Positions 8,435 to 16,754 of a stretch of DNA of 64,000 nt are shown here, piece by piece (positions within the stretch are counted from its first letter, which is position 1; every line of letters starts with the position of its first letter). Location of the stretch: the NCBI GenBank assembly GCA_003162425.1, contig PMOK01000082.1, positions 3,262 to 67,261 on the forward strand. The letters are read 5' to 3'. Both the position numbers and the translations under genes were made by a program. The notes beneath the pieces were generated by a model. The model was given only the letters and a program-made list of their open reading frames with translations, was not told the DNA's origin and made no database searches. Source of the stretch: Bryobacterales bacterium. Its GTDB lineage: Bacteria; Acidobacteriota; Terriglobia; Bryobacterales; Bryobacteraceae.

Positions 8435-9199
8435 ATGAGAATCAATAGTGTTAAGAAGGCGCTGGCCGACGGCAAGCTGCAATTGGGCTGCGGATTCGGC
8501 CAGCTTCGCTCGCAGGATGTGGCGCGCATTCTGGCGGACGCGGGATTTCAATGGGCGTTCATCGACACCGAACACGGCGGATTCGATCTTGAAACCGTGC
8601 AAGATATCTGCCGCATCTCAGTGCTGGTGGGGTTGTGTCCCATCGTGCGCGTGGCAGAGCTTCAGTATTCGCTGGTTACCCGGGCTCTCGACGTTGGCGC
8701 CCAGGGGATTATTTTCCCGCGCGTCGAATCACCGGAACTGTTGGCCAAGGCCATCAGTTGGATTAAGTATCCGCCGGTCGGCATCCGAGGATTCGGATTG
8801 ACGGCGCTGCAAGTTGACCACGAGAAAGTGACCATCCCGCAAATCATCGAGCACATGAATGCGAACACGATGGTGGTAATGCAGATTGAGACCAAGCGCG
8901 CGGTGGAAGCTCGCGACGAACTGATGGCGGTGCCTGGGATCGATGCCGTGATGGTGGGTCCGGCGGATCTTTCAGTTTCGCTCGGCGTGGGCGGCGAGTT
9001 CCAGCATCCGCTGATGGTGGAAGCGATGGAGAAGATTCGTGACAGTTGCGTCGCTCATGGCGTGGCGCCGGGGACGCAGACTCGTTCGGTGCCGCAGGCC
9101 AAGTTCTGGCGCGAGCGCGGCATGCGATTCCTAGGCTGCAGCAACGAGACTGGAATGCTGTACGAGCGCGCCTGCGAACTGGTGCGCGAGCTGAGCTGA
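8435..9199 (+). CDS. HpcH/HpaI family aldolase
   Basis: Metal-dependent class II pyruvate aldolase of the HpaI/RhmA/GarL family, cleaving 2-keto-3-deoxy or 4-hydroxy-2-keto acids to pyruvate and an aldehyde. Visible landmarks are the catalytic-His segment FIDTEHGGFD, the barrel strand GIIFPRVESPE, the metal-ligand Glu in VVMQIETKRAVE and VMVGPADLSVSLG. 254 residues, full length. The substrate cannot be fixed: 2,4-dihydroxyhept-2-enedioate, 2-keto-3-deoxyrhamnonate/fuconate or 2-dehydro-3-deoxyglucarate are all possible. It lies just left of the tRNA-Leu island junction, so it is chromosomal. The island's fucose operon lacks an aldolase of this kind, so a functional link is possible but only inferred. 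Confidence 0.88.
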   Translation: MRINSVKKALADGKLQLGCGFGQLRSQDVARILADAGFQWAFIDTEHGGFDLETVQDICRISVLVGLCPIVRVAELQYSLVTRALDVGAQGIIFPRVESPELLAKAISWIKYPPVGIRGFGLTALQVDHEKVTIPQIIEHMNANTMVVMQIETKRAVEARDELMAVPGIDAVMVGPADLSVSLGVGGEFQHPLMVEAMEKIRDSCVAHGVAPGTQTRSVPQAKFWRERGMRFLGCSNETGMLYERACELVRELS

Positions 9200-9236
9200 G
9201 GCTGGTATACTCGAAGTCGTCCCACCTGTTGCACTC

Positions 9237-9325
9237 GCTGGAGTGGCGGAACTGGCAGACGCACGGGACTCAAAATCCCGCGGCCTTCACTGGTCATGAG
9301 AGTTCGACCCTCTCCTCCAGCACCA
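9237..9325 (+). tRNA. tRNA-Leu (anticodon CAA)
   Basis: Acceptor GCTGGAG pairs with CTCCAGC. The anticodon arm is CGGGA-CTCAAAA-TCCCG, giving anticodon CAA (codon UUG). A long variable arm follows, as required for class II tRNA-Leu, then the T-arm GAGAG-TTCGACC-CTCTC. Discriminator A and an encoded CCA finish at 9325. A TATACT -10 box lies at 9206-9211. Its 3' end is the left attachment site of the island, and the gene itself stays intact. Confidence 0.96.
9305..9325 (+). other. attL: tRNA-Leu 3' end
   Basis: The 21 bp from the T-loop to the encoded CCA recur exactly at 49779-49799; the bases on either side differ. The T-loop-to-CCA segment of a tRNA gene is the classical target of tyrosine integrases, and an integrase gene begins 62 bp further on. 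Confidence 0.92.
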
Positions 9326-9387
9326 CAGTGTTTTCTTTAACTTAGAGGAAATTACCGGTTTCGTCGTGCAATATAGTACAATCAGGT

Positions 9388-10626
9388 ATGGCTCTTGTGC
9401 TTTACCGCCGCCATCGCCGTGACTGCAAGGCAGCCCATCCTGAACAGCTCCATACCAGCGAATTCGACGAACGCAAGAAGGGCTATCGGCGCTGCGACTG
9501 CCCCATAGTCGCTTCAGGAACACTTGCCGGCAGGTTCCGAAGGCAGAGTACCGGCACTTGGGAATGGGACACTGCCAAGGCCTTGCTGGCGGCTTTAGAG
9601 CAGGCCGGGAGTTGGGACGCCCAGAAACCCAAACCATCCCAGCCGCCAATCGCGGCAGCCTCCGATCCGCGACGGATCACAATCCTCGAAGCCACCGAAG
9701 CCTACATGGCAACTTGCAAGCACCGGGGCCTTCAGCCTTCCAGCCTCTCCAAATATCGCACCTCGATGAATCAGCTCACAGCCTACTCGGACTCCCGCGG
9801 CTATCTCTTACTCGATCAACTAACCGTTGCCGACATGGATCGGTTCTACGCCTCGTGGAAAGACGGCAAACGGGCAGGGGCTAAGAAGCTCGCCCGCCTC
9901 AAAGCCTTCGTCAAATTCTGCCGCAAGCGCAAATGGCTCAGCGACGACATAACCGAAGACCTGCAGCCGCAGCAAGGATCATCCATTCCGGCGAACAAGA
10001 CACCTTTCACCGACGAGGAACTGAACCGCATTTATGCCGCCTGTGACGTGCTGGGCGGTCCCAAACCGCCGGGACCAGGCGCCAGGGAATGGACCGGCTC
10101 TGATCTGCAAACTTTCATCATGCTTTCGGTGTACACCGGCCTGCGCATCTCAGACGTTGCCACTTTCAACATCAGGGAACGCCTCGAGGGTAACGACGTC
10201 TTTCTCCGCATGCACAAAACCCGGAAACCTCTCTTCACATGGATACCCGATTGGCTGGTAAGTCGCTTGAAAGAGATGGAACAGAAAAACGGGGCATTGA
10301 TATTCCGCACCGGCCAATCATTACAGATGCAAACCATGGCCGAGTTGTGGCGCGTCAAGCTGGCGAAGGCTTTCAAAATAGCGGGCCCATTCGAGGAGCC
10401 TCCACTTCCGCATCGGTTCCGGCATACCTTCGTTCGAATTCTGCTCGAAAAAGGTGTTCCCGTCGCGGATGTGGCAGAGTTAATCGGAGACACAGAAGAG
10501 ATCGTGCGAAGGCACTATGCCCGCTGGGTTCCAGAACGGCAGGCACGACTCACAAAGATCCTCAAGGATGCGTTCGACGACAAGCCGAAACCGAAGCTCG
10601 TTGCACTTCCAGGCGGACGCGGTTAG
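9388..10626 (+). CDS. int: Tyrosine-type site-specific integrase
   Basis: Tyrosine recombinase expected to catalyse integration and excision at the tRNA-Leu site. The C-terminal catalytic domain shows the first Arg in YTGLRISDVATF, the HxxR box in LPHRFRHTFVRIL and the nucleophile Tyr in RRHYARW. A SAM-like core-binding domain lies at about residues 105-180 (ATEAYMATCKHRGLQPSSLSK). The N-terminus carries a Cys-rich section (C..C.C near residues 12-36) seen in some acidobacterial integrases; its role is unknown. 412 residues, full length. A TACAAT box (9377-9382) ends only 5 nt before the ATG, so the transcript may be leaderless. Its 3' end overlaps the convergent excisionase-like pseudogene by 4 bp. 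Confidence 0.95.
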   Translation: MALVLYRRHRRDCKAAHPEQLHTSEFDERKKGYRRCDCPIVASGTLAGRFRRQSTGTWEWDTAKALLAALEQAGSWDAQKPKPSQPPIAAASDPRRITILEATEAYMATCKHRGLQPSSLSKYRTSMNQLTAYSDSRGYLLLDQLTVADMDRFYASWKDGKRAGAKKLARLKAFVKFCRKRKWLSDDITEDLQPQQGSSIPANKTPFTDEELNRIYAACDVLGGPKPPGPGAREWTGSDLQTFIMLSVYTGLRISDVATFNIRERLEGNDVFLRMHKTRKPLFTWIPDWLVSRLKEMEQKNGALIFRTGQSLQMQTMAELWRVKLAKAFKIAGPFEEPPLPHRFRHTFVRILLEKGVPVADVAELIGDTEEIVRRHYARWVPERQARLTKILKDAFDDKPKPKLVALPGGRG

Positions 10627-10831
10627 GCGACGTTCAGTAGGCGGGTGTGAATGCGCCGCGCGGCGGATTCGGGAATGCTGTAGACCGTGTGCGCTTTCTT
10701 CCTGCCCATTCTGATTTTGATGACACCTGGATCGTCCTTGACGAGCTTGCGCACGGTCTCCCGCCCAACCCCCACAGGCGCGCGAGATCGCCAATTCGAT
10801 AGTGCTTTTCAAAGGTGTTGTCGATCAGCAC
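10623..10831 (-). pseudogene. Frameshifted excisionase-like HTH protein
   Basis: Reading from ATG 10831 gives MLIDNTFEKHYRIGDLARLWG, the start of a MerR/Xis-type winged helix domain. The sequence then continues in another frame as GRETVRKLVKDDPGVIKI and IPESAARRIHTRLL to a TAA at 10623. Adding one G to the G-run near 10768 would restore a single frame of about 69 codons (LARLWGVGRETVRK). Size, HTH start and position beside the integrase fit a recombination directionality factor. If the shift is real, the element may have lost normal excision control; a sequencing error in the homopolymer is the alternative. Confidence 0.7.
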
Positions 10832-10948
10832 AGCCAGTAGCCTCTAAATATATGGAGGCGCGACGGCCTGCCAATCTCACCCAAAAACAGTACTACAAAA
10901 GCGGTGAGATTTGCCCTTCTCAAATCCTCCTTGAGAGTAGAGGGCAAA

Positions 10949-11716
10949 ATGAACGGCACGAAAACTATTTCCAATTCACCGGCAGCGAGGATGCCTGCGG
11001 CCGGAAAACGAGTGATTCTTTCGATGGGCGGAAAAGGCGGCGTCGGCAAGACCAGTGTGATCACCGGCTTGGCGGAATGGTTCCAGGAAAACTCGATTCC
11101 CGTCAAGCTGCTCGACCTCGACACCGAAAATAAGGCGCGCGGCTCGCTGACGCACTTCTTCGGCGGTCGAGTGCCAAAGGTGAACATCCACACGCCGGCG
11201 GGCCTGGATGCCTTTGTAGACGAGCTTACCGATGGTCCACCCGTAATCCTGGCGGACATGGGCGCGGGCGCCGGTCAGGTGACTTACGACTGGTTCGACA
11301 AGATGTATTCGAACGTCGCGGAGGCTGGAATTGCATTCACCTCCGTTGGCGTCATCACATCCGACCCTGCCAGTGTCGAGAGCGTTCTCGCTTGGGCTTC
11401 CCGGTTACGAGACAGAACCGCTTACTTGATCGTCGAGAACTCCGTCGCAGAACACACCGACTTCCGTTACTGGCGGGAAACGCATCAGGCGCTCTTGTTT
11501 CAACAGAAGTACTCGCCAGCTGTGGTGCGGATGGATTTCCGGCTGCCAGTTCTCGAAAACGCCACAAGAAATCACGGCGTGACGCTCGGCGCGGTCGCCG
11601 CCAGACTCGCCGCCGCCCCGGAGTTGCAGAGGGCATCACTAGTGATGCGGGCGCAGAGCTATCGCAGACGCATGTTCGCTGAATTCGACAAGGTGCAGGA
11701 GCTGCTTTTGCCATGA
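10949..11716 (+). CDS. ParA/MinD-type ATPase of the mobility module
   Basis: Deviant Walker-A ATPase: the motif GGKGGVGKTS lies about 25 residues in, followed by LLDLDTENKARGSL (switch region) and ILADMGAGAG (Walker B). Proteins of this family partition plasmids or, as TraL-like proteins, accompany conjugation genes. No ParB or centromere gene follows, so a transfer-associated role is favoured over partition. The track opens at 10904, but ATG 10949 has the purine stretch AGAGGG upstream and keeps a normal length of 255 residues. Its stop overlaps the next ORF by 4 bp (ATGA), placing it in an operon with the relaxase. Confidence 0.82.
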   Translation: MNGTKTISNSPAARMPAAGKRVILSMGGKGGVGKTSVITGLAEWFQENSIPVKLLDLDTENKARGSLTHFFGGRVPKVNIHTPAGLDAFVDELTDGPPVILADMGAGAGQVTYDWFDKMYSNVAEAGIAFTSVGVITSDPASVESVLAWASRLRDRTAYLIVENSVAEHTDFRYWRETHQALLFQQKYSPAVVRMDFRLPVLENATRNHGVTLGAVAARLAAAPELQRASLVMRAQSYRRRMFAEFDKVQELLLP

Positions 11717-12501
11717 GCGAGCAGGATGAACTCTTCGAACCCGATCTCATCGATCGCATCGCGAATGCGCTGCCGGTGGAGGTAAGGGCCGAATTCTACC
11801 GCGAGCTTCGCCATTGCCGGTCCCTGCCCGAGAACGACGAGATGCTGCGAATTTTGCGCGCCATGCACTTTTCCGTCTTGATCATGGTGGAGGTACCCGC
11901 CCGGATGGCGACGGAGCGAGAGCGATTCGAACAGACCGCCGCTGGTACAACGAAATTTCTCCAGGATGTGCGGCAATTCACCGAAGAGCATCAGGCGCAG
12001 ATCGATGAGCGACTTGATCAAGTCTCGGCGGACATTGCGGAGGGACTAAAACCGGAAGCTGTTGCCGCCGCGATCAATGAAAGCCTTCGCCAGCAATTCG
12101 TTAAAACAACGATTCCTGAAACCGCCAACGCGCTCGCGGTTACCGCCGCGCAGATAAAGAAGGCCGCTGATGATTTCGTGGATGTAGCTGGGAAACTGGG
12201 AGCCACTTACGATAGTGCATCCGCAGAAGCCCGTAGAGCGATTCAACAACTCGAATGGGCCAGCTCGAAAGCCTTAGAGAGTACAAAACGCGGGGCCGAG
12301 GAGTTAATGCAGGCGTTCGGCAAAGAGTATCGCTGGTGGTTCTTCGTGTTCGTGATTTTGGCGTTTGTACTGGGTCTAGGGCTCGGATTAGTGCTTTTGT
12401 ATTTACACGACCAACGGCCGGCGGTGGTGGATCATGCACCCGTAATGCAGACACACGAACTGAAGCCGACGCCTGCCGTCAAACCGAAGATCAGACACTA
12501 G
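11713..12501 (+). CDS. Coiled-coil protein with C-terminal membrane anchor
   Basis: I do not recognise a family. Residues about 50-190 are strongly helical and heptad-like (FLQDVRQFTEEHQAQIDERLDQ). One hydrophobic segment near residue 205-232 (WWFFVFVILAFVLGLGLG) follows and leaves a short Pro/Lys-rich tail. It is therefore probably a cytoplasmic coiled coil tethered to the inner membrane, with the tail outside. Its place between ParA-like ATPase and relaxase, translationally coupled to the former, suggests a part in transfer or in anchoring the relaxosome. That function is inference from context only. Confidence 0.78.
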   Translation: MSEQDELFEPDLIDRIANALPVEVRAEFYRELRHCRSLPENDEMLRILRAMHFSVLIMVEVPARMATERERFEQTAAGTTKFLQDVRQFTEEHQAQIDERLDQVSADIAEGLKPEAVAAAINESLRQQFVKTTIPETANALAVTAAQIKKAADDFVDVAGKLGATYDSASAEARRAIQQLEWASSKALESTKRGAEELMQAFGKEYRWWFFVFVILAFVLGLGLGLVLLYLHDQRPAVVDHAPVMQTHELKPTPAVKPKIRH

Positions 12502-12510
12502 GATGTTCAG

Positions 12511-15270
12511 ATGCTGACCATCCGTGCCATGTCGGACGGCAAAGGCTATTCATCCCGGCACCTGGAGCACAGCGATTACTACGCCGAGGGTGAGCGCGTG
12601 ACTGGAGTTTGGCACGGGCGTGGAGCGGAGCTGCTGGGGCTAAATGGAGCTGTGAAGACAAATGACTTCGAGGCTCTGCGTCAAGGCCTAGATCCACGAA
12701 AGAAAGAATTTCTGAGAGTCCGCCGCAGTGCAGACCGCACTGCAGTTGACGGGACCAAGCTCGCACAGGGGCGAAGCCTCTACGATTTCACGATCTCGGC
12801 CCCGAAGTCGGTCTCGATACTCGCGATTCTAGGGGGTGACGATCGGTTGATCGAAGCACATCGCATCGCCGTCGCAGAAGCCCTCGAAGAAGCCGAAAAG
12901 TACGCAGCCAGCCGCGTACGGCAAGCGGGCGCGAATGAGGATCGGCCTACCGCAAATCTGGCGCTTGCCGTCTACCACCACGACACCAGCCGCGAACTTG
13001 ATCCGCAGCTGCATACACATTCGGTTGCGGCTAATCTCACATTCGACGGTACGGAAGGCCGCTGGAAGGCGCTGCAGGCGTCGGGGATTTACGAACTCCG
13101 GGCCTATCTTTCCGAGGTCTACCGCAATGCGCTTGCTCGCGAAGCGCGCGCCATGGGGTATGAGATCGAGAATCAGCGTGACGCGAAGGGACGCGATGCC
13201 GGGTTCGAGATCCGGGGCGTACCGCAGGACCTCCTGGCAAAGTTCAGCCAGCGCAGCCGCCAACGCGATGAGGCAATTGCTGTTTTTGTCGAGCAACAGG
13301 GACGGAAGCCGACCGACAATGAAATCGCAGTGCTGGTTCGAGAGTCACGGGCCGACAAGCTCGCGGAGATTTCGACGCAGGAACTGCGCGAAAAGCAGCG
13401 GGCTCGGCTGACTCCGGACGAAAAGAAGGCGCTTGTTCGGGCGCGCAGCATGCAGGCGCCTACTTTGTCGGTCGCATCAAGCTCTTCTTCGCTGGATTAC
13501 GCCAAGGACCACATTTTCGAACGTGTATCGGTCGCTCAGGACCATGAGCTCCTTACCGAGGCCCTCCGGCATGGCCGAGGACGAATCCGACTCAACGAGT
13601 TGAAGGGCGAACTGAGCGTCCAGGAGTCGGCCGGCCGGGTATTGCGCTCAGGGCGCGAGATCGCTACGGAAACCAGTCTGGAACGAGAGCAGAAAATGAT
13701 TGCTACGGTTAACCGTGGACTGGGCGGATTCGACCCGCTCGTTGGTGCTCATAGGTTTGTCGTCTCAGACAGTTTGCGCCCCGAACAGAAGCATGCCGTG
13801 GAGTTCGTGCTCCGATCGTGCGATCTGGCGGTAAGCATCAGTGGCGCCGCAGGGACCGGTAAGACCGCAACGTTGAAAGAACTTCGGCGAGGGCTGATGG
13901 AATCTGGCCGTGCGGTACTTGCTGTCGCCCCTACGATGAGCGCCGTAGAGGAACTGCAGAAGGTGGGTTTCGCTGACGCGATCACCGTCGAGCGGCTGCT
14001 CGAAGATCCCAGCATTCGAGGTGGCTTCCGAGGCAAGGTAATCATCCTCGACGAGGCTGGCATGGTTTCGGCGCGTCAAATGGCGAAGCTGCTGCGATTG
14101 GCAGAGGAATGCTCCCTACGGGTGGTCTTCAGCGGCGATACCAAACAGATCCGAAGCGTGGAAGCAGGCGACGCCCTGCGAATACTGGAAAAGGAATCGC
14201 GCCTCAAGACGGTTACTCTGACTCAGGTACAGCGGCAAAGCAGGAAAGACTATCGCACCGCGATGGAGGCGCTTCGCCAGAACCCGGAGCGAGGATTCGC
14301 CAAACTCGATGCGATGGGGGCCGTTCGTGAGGTCGCGTTCTCCGATCGAGCCGCGACCATAGCCGATGCGTATGCCGATGCTGCAGGCCAAACTCTGGTC
14401 GTCTGCGCGACTCACGATGAGATCGACCGAGTGACCGAGGCGATACGCGAAGGCAGGAAAGCAAGCGGGCAACTGGGCACGGGTATGCCCCTCACCCGGC
14501 ACGTCTCGCTCAACTGGACAGCCGCACAGAAGGCTGATCTGCAGAACTATCGGCCAGGGCAACTGCTGGGCTTTCACCGGGCCGTCAGCTCCATTCGAAA
14601 GCACGAGACTGTTGAGGTCTTGGGTACAGCACCAAACGGTATCGTGGTTCGTGCTGCAGCCGGAAAGGAATCCACTATCTCTCGGAGGCACGCTGGGAGC
14701 TTCGATGTGCTGGAGGCGAAACCCATTGAAGTGTCGCCTGGCGATCGGCTCCTGCTCACCGCCAATCGTCGTGATGCTGGATTGCGCATAACAAACGGCG
14801 AATTGGTCACCGTCTCCTCCGTCGATGCCCGTGGTCGGATTCAGATAGAAGGTGGCCGCACTCTGCCTGCGGATTACAAGAGCTTTACTCATGGCTACGC
14901 TGTCACCGCGCATCGCAGCCAAGGCAAGACGGTCGATTCGGTCATTCTGTCGGGCGACGGCATGCAAAAGGAGTTGTTCTATGTTGCCGCCTCGCGTGGC
15001 CGGCATAGCGTGTCAGTGATCACGACCGACAAGGAACGTCTGCAACAGACGGTAGGCAGGTCCATGGCGAGAACCTCGGCCACGGAGCTATTGCGTGGCA
15101 AAGAGGCCTGCTTGCGCCAGGGAACCCCGCGAGGGATGGAAATGGCGCGAGAAATGGTTCGAAGAGCGGCGGCGTTGTTGAGTTCCGCTGCGAAGCAGAT
15201 TATCCAGCAAGAAGTAGTTCGAATCCGATCGCGAAAGGAGCGCAGACGTGAACGTGGTCTCGGGCGGTAA
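12511..15270 (+). CDS. MobF-family relaxase/helicase (TrwC/TraI type)
   Basis: Relaxase that nicks oriT, stays bound to the 5' end and unwinds the strand. The N-terminal relaxase domain has candidate catalytic tyrosines in SDYYAEGE (Tyr 23/24), the MobF signature VWHGRGAELLGL and the histidine triad in DPQLHTHSVAANL. The C-terminal SF1 helicase has Walker A AAGTGKTATLKEL, Walker B IILDEAGM, GDTKQIRSVEAGDAL, and motifs V/VI around HGYAVTAHRSQGKT. 919 residues, in the TrwC range (about 960). It begins 9 bp after the preceding gene. With no coupling protein in the element, it would need a helper conjugative system. Confidence 0.93.
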   Translation: MLTIRAMSDGKGYSSRHLEHSDYYAEGERVTGVWHGRGAELLGLNGAVKTNDFEALRQGLDPRKKEFLRVRRSADRTAVDGTKLAQGRSLYDFTISAPKSVSILAILGGDDRLIEAHRIAVAEALEEAEKYAASRVRQAGANEDRPTANLALAVYHHDTSRELDPQLHTHSVAANLTFDGTEGRWKALQASGIYELRAYLSEVYRNALAREARAMGYEIENQRDAKGRDAGFEIRGVPQDLLAKFSQRSRQRDEAIAVFVEQQGRKPTDNEIAVLVRESRADKLAEISTQELREKQRARLTPDEKKALVRARSMQAPTLSVASSSSSLDYAKDHIFERVSVAQDHELLTEALRHGRGRIRLNELKGELSVQESAGRVLRSGREIATETSLEREQKMIATVNRGLGGFDPLVGAHRFVVSDSLRPEQKHAVEFVLRSCDLAVSISGAAGTGKTATLKELRRGLMESGRAVLAVAPTMSAVEELQKVGFADAITVERLLEDPSIRGGFRGKVIILDEAGMVSARQMAKLLRLAEECSLRVVFSGDTKQIRSVEAGDALRILEKESRLKTVTLTQVQRQSRKDYRTAMEALRQNPERGFAKLDAMGAVREVAFSDRAATIADAYADAAGQTLVVCATHDEIDRVTEAIREGRKASGQLGTGMPLTRHVSLNWTAAQKADLQNYRPGQLLGFHRAVSSIRKHETVEVLGTAPNGIVVRAAAGKESTISRRHAGSFDVLEAKPIEVSPGDRLLLTANRRDAGLRITNGELVTVSSVDARGRIQIEGGRTLPADYKSFTHGYAVTAHRSQGKTVDSVILSGDGMQKELFYVAASRGRHSVSVITTDKERLQQTVGRSMARTSATELLRGKEACLRQGTPRGMEMAREMVRRAAALLSSAAKQIIQQEVVRIRSRKERRRERGLGR

Positions 15271-15574
15271 CGTACCCTGGGTAGTCAGCTCAGGTGATCC
15301 GGCAGCGACACTTGAGATCGTGCTGCAAACCCAAACCTTGATCCTCTCCTGGCATCAGTTTGTCTGCGGCGAGGGCAATAGCGAGGAGCTACGAATCGCC
15401 TTCGCCAGTCATGATGTGGTCATAAGGGGTGCTGGGCTTGATGCGCTGCTGCCCGCGATTGCCTCCCATCGGGTCGTATCGCTTCGCGAGAGCCTGCGTT
15501 CTGAGCGTTTTTCCGGCCAGGCGGGGCGGTGCATTCATGAAATCGTCGTCCGAAGGATCGAGAGTGAGTTATGA
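15248..15574 (+). CDS. Hypothetical protein overlapping the relaxase gene
   Basis: 108-residue ORF that starts 23 bp inside the end of the relaxase gene in another frame, with the purine-rich stretch GAAAGGAG (15234-15241) just upstream of its ATG. I recognise no domain. It looks soluble, without signal peptide or membrane segment. The close coupling to the relaxase suggests a real gene of the mobility operon. Confidence 0.6.
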   Translation: MNVVSGGNVPWVVSSGDPAATLEIVLQTQTLILSWHQFVCGEGNSEELRIAFASHDVVIRGAGLDALLPAIASHRVVSLRESLRSERFSGQAGRCIHEIVVRRIESEL

Positions 15575-15669
15575 AGCCAATGCGCGCGGTGTGTGGTGAG
15601 AAGTGGCAATTGAGCGTGGCAAATGGTTTCGCTCTCCTTCGAGAGCGTTATTTGGAAATAGACACCATC

Positions 15670-15712
15670 CCTAAGCCTTGCGGCTTAGGTTCGGGCGGCC
15701 CGCTGAGCGGGC
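15670..15712. other. Two adjacent hairpins after the mobility operon
   Basis: CCTAAGCC-ttgc-GGCTTAGG (15670-15689) is a perfect 8-bp stem. GCCCGCT-g-AGCGGGC (15698-15712) is a second GC-rich one. No T-tract follows, so they are not classical terminators. They directly precede the 11-bp repeat array and could be part of an oriT-like structure. Their presence argues against the overlapping ORF 15571-15831 being coding. Confidence 0.6.
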
Positions 15713-15727
15713 TGTATAACCCGGATG

Positions 15728-15782
15728 TGTCCCGCACTTGTCCGACTTTTGTCCCGGTTTTGTCCCGCATTTGTTCAGCTTC
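15728..15782 (+). repeat. Iteron-like array, five units phased at 11 bp
   Basis: Units begin at 15728, 15739, 15750, 15761 and 15772, each starting TGTCC or TGTTC, with consensus TGTCCCGnnTT and exactly 11 bp spacing. One helical turn per unit puts all copies on the same DNA face, as in iterons or cooperative operator arrays. It lies 21 bp upstream of the start of the HTH gene at 15804, whose product is the obvious candidate binder. Confidence 0.8.
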
Positions 15783-15803
15783 ATTTTACGCTCCGGAGGA
15801 CCG

Positions 15804-16241
15804 ATGGAAGACGAGTTTCACGATGTTTTGAGCAGCGTAAACGCGAAACAGGGCCGCTCGCGCTTGGAGCCGTACGGCGAACTCGTGGAGGCGTTGCGAT
15901 GCCGTGGCTTCACGTGTAGGGATATTACCGCTCTACTATTGGAGAAGTGTCAGTTCAAAACGTCGAAAAGTGCTGTCGGCCGGTTGGTGCGAGCGCGAGC
16001 GCGTAGGCGACGGAATGCCGCCCGCCAAATCTCGCGCGGTGTAGCGATACCGCCCCCGATTGTTGCCAAAAGAGCGGGATTGCATTCTGGGCCCGCACCC
16101 AGTGAAAACGAAGTCCAGCAGAGAATCGCAGCAATGAAGGCGCGGAAGCCGGCCATAACGGCATCTGAGAATGACTTCTACTTCGACCCAACTGAACCGC
16201 TCCGGCTCATCGATCCGGGAAAACGGGATTCAAACGACTAA
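15804..16241 (+). CDS. Small HTH-like accessory protein
   Basis: About 145 residues from ATG 15804, which has GGAGG 6-10 bases upstream; the track start at 15738 lies inside the repeat array and is rejected. The central part (YGELVEALRCRGFTCRDITALLLEK then TSKSAVGRLVRARARRR) reads as a resolvase-like or TraK-like helix-turn-helix followed by a basic stretch, so DNA binding is likely. The C-terminal half is low-complexity and Pro/Ala-rich. Location next to a phased repeat array and behind the relaxase suggests a relaxosome accessory or autoregulator; the exact family is not recognised. Confidence 0.7.
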   Translation: MEDEFHDVLSSVNAKQGRSRLEPYGELVEALRCRGFTCRDITALLLEKCQFKTSKSAVGRLVRARARRRRNAARQISRGVAIPPPIVAKRAGLHSGPAPSENEVQQRIAAMKARKPAITASENDFYFDPTEPLRLIDPGKRDSND

Positions 16242-16244
16242 TCA

Positions 16245-16754
16245 ATCGACGTCCCGTCGCATCTCAAGGCCGCACGACAGAATCAGATCCCCAACTGCCC
16301 CTAAAGCTTATCGTCTCCGAATATCGTATCCATTCGGTCCATGTATTTGACGCTGAACGCCCAATCCCGGTCCGGTTCGCCACTGTCTCCGCGAACAATT
16401 GTACTTTCGATCTACACTTCCGCAGACGGAGGGCAGTCGAAGAGCTAATAGCTGCTTTAGCAGCCCCGGTAAAATCCGACTATGCTGTCGCACTTGCCCA
16501 GAGGACGTTCCCAGCGAACACCCCACGCGCTGAAGACTGGATTTCGTCCGGGCCGCAGCGGCGCCTGCGAAGCCCGCTTGTATCAGGCCACGGGCGTCTT
16601 GAATGGTTAAGGCGAACCACCCGCAAAACGAGTGGCGGCGAGTGACTTGCATGAGGCCATCGCCTATATGCGGAAATGGCATTCCGACTTGGACACTCTA
16701 TATGTCGAATTGGTGGCGCTGATCGAAGTGTTGTCCGGCTCCCCGCTAAACTAG
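16245..16754 (+). pseudogene. Possible decayed gene, no start codon
   Basis: A plus-strand open frame with coding-like composition runs LPLKLIVSEYRIHSVHVFD, then PIPVRFATVSANN, then VEELIAALAAPVKSDYAVA. After one frame change near 16630 it continues as SDLHEAIAYMRKWHSDLDTL to a TAG at 16754. I recognise no family and see no start codon or ribosome site. It could be a gene remnant or chance. The track's minus-strand ORF 16308-16682 covers the same bases and looks less protein-like. Confidence 0.3.

Noticed and set aside
14116-15006. Minus-strand ORF of 296 aa inside the relaxase gene
   Set aside because: Shadow of the helicase domain; no recognisable protein pattern.
12511-15270. RecD-type exonuclease instead of relaxase
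   Set aside because: The helicase part alone would fit, but the N-terminal YY pair, WHGRGAELLG and HTH triad are MobF relaxase features.
15738-15803. Longer N-terminus for the HTH gene
   Set aside because: The upstream start lies in the repeat array; ATG 15804 has a good ribosome site.
15571-15831. ORF of 86 aa after the relaxase operon
   Set aside because: It runs through two perfect hairpins and the whole 11-bp repeat array, so those structures explain the DNA better than coding does.
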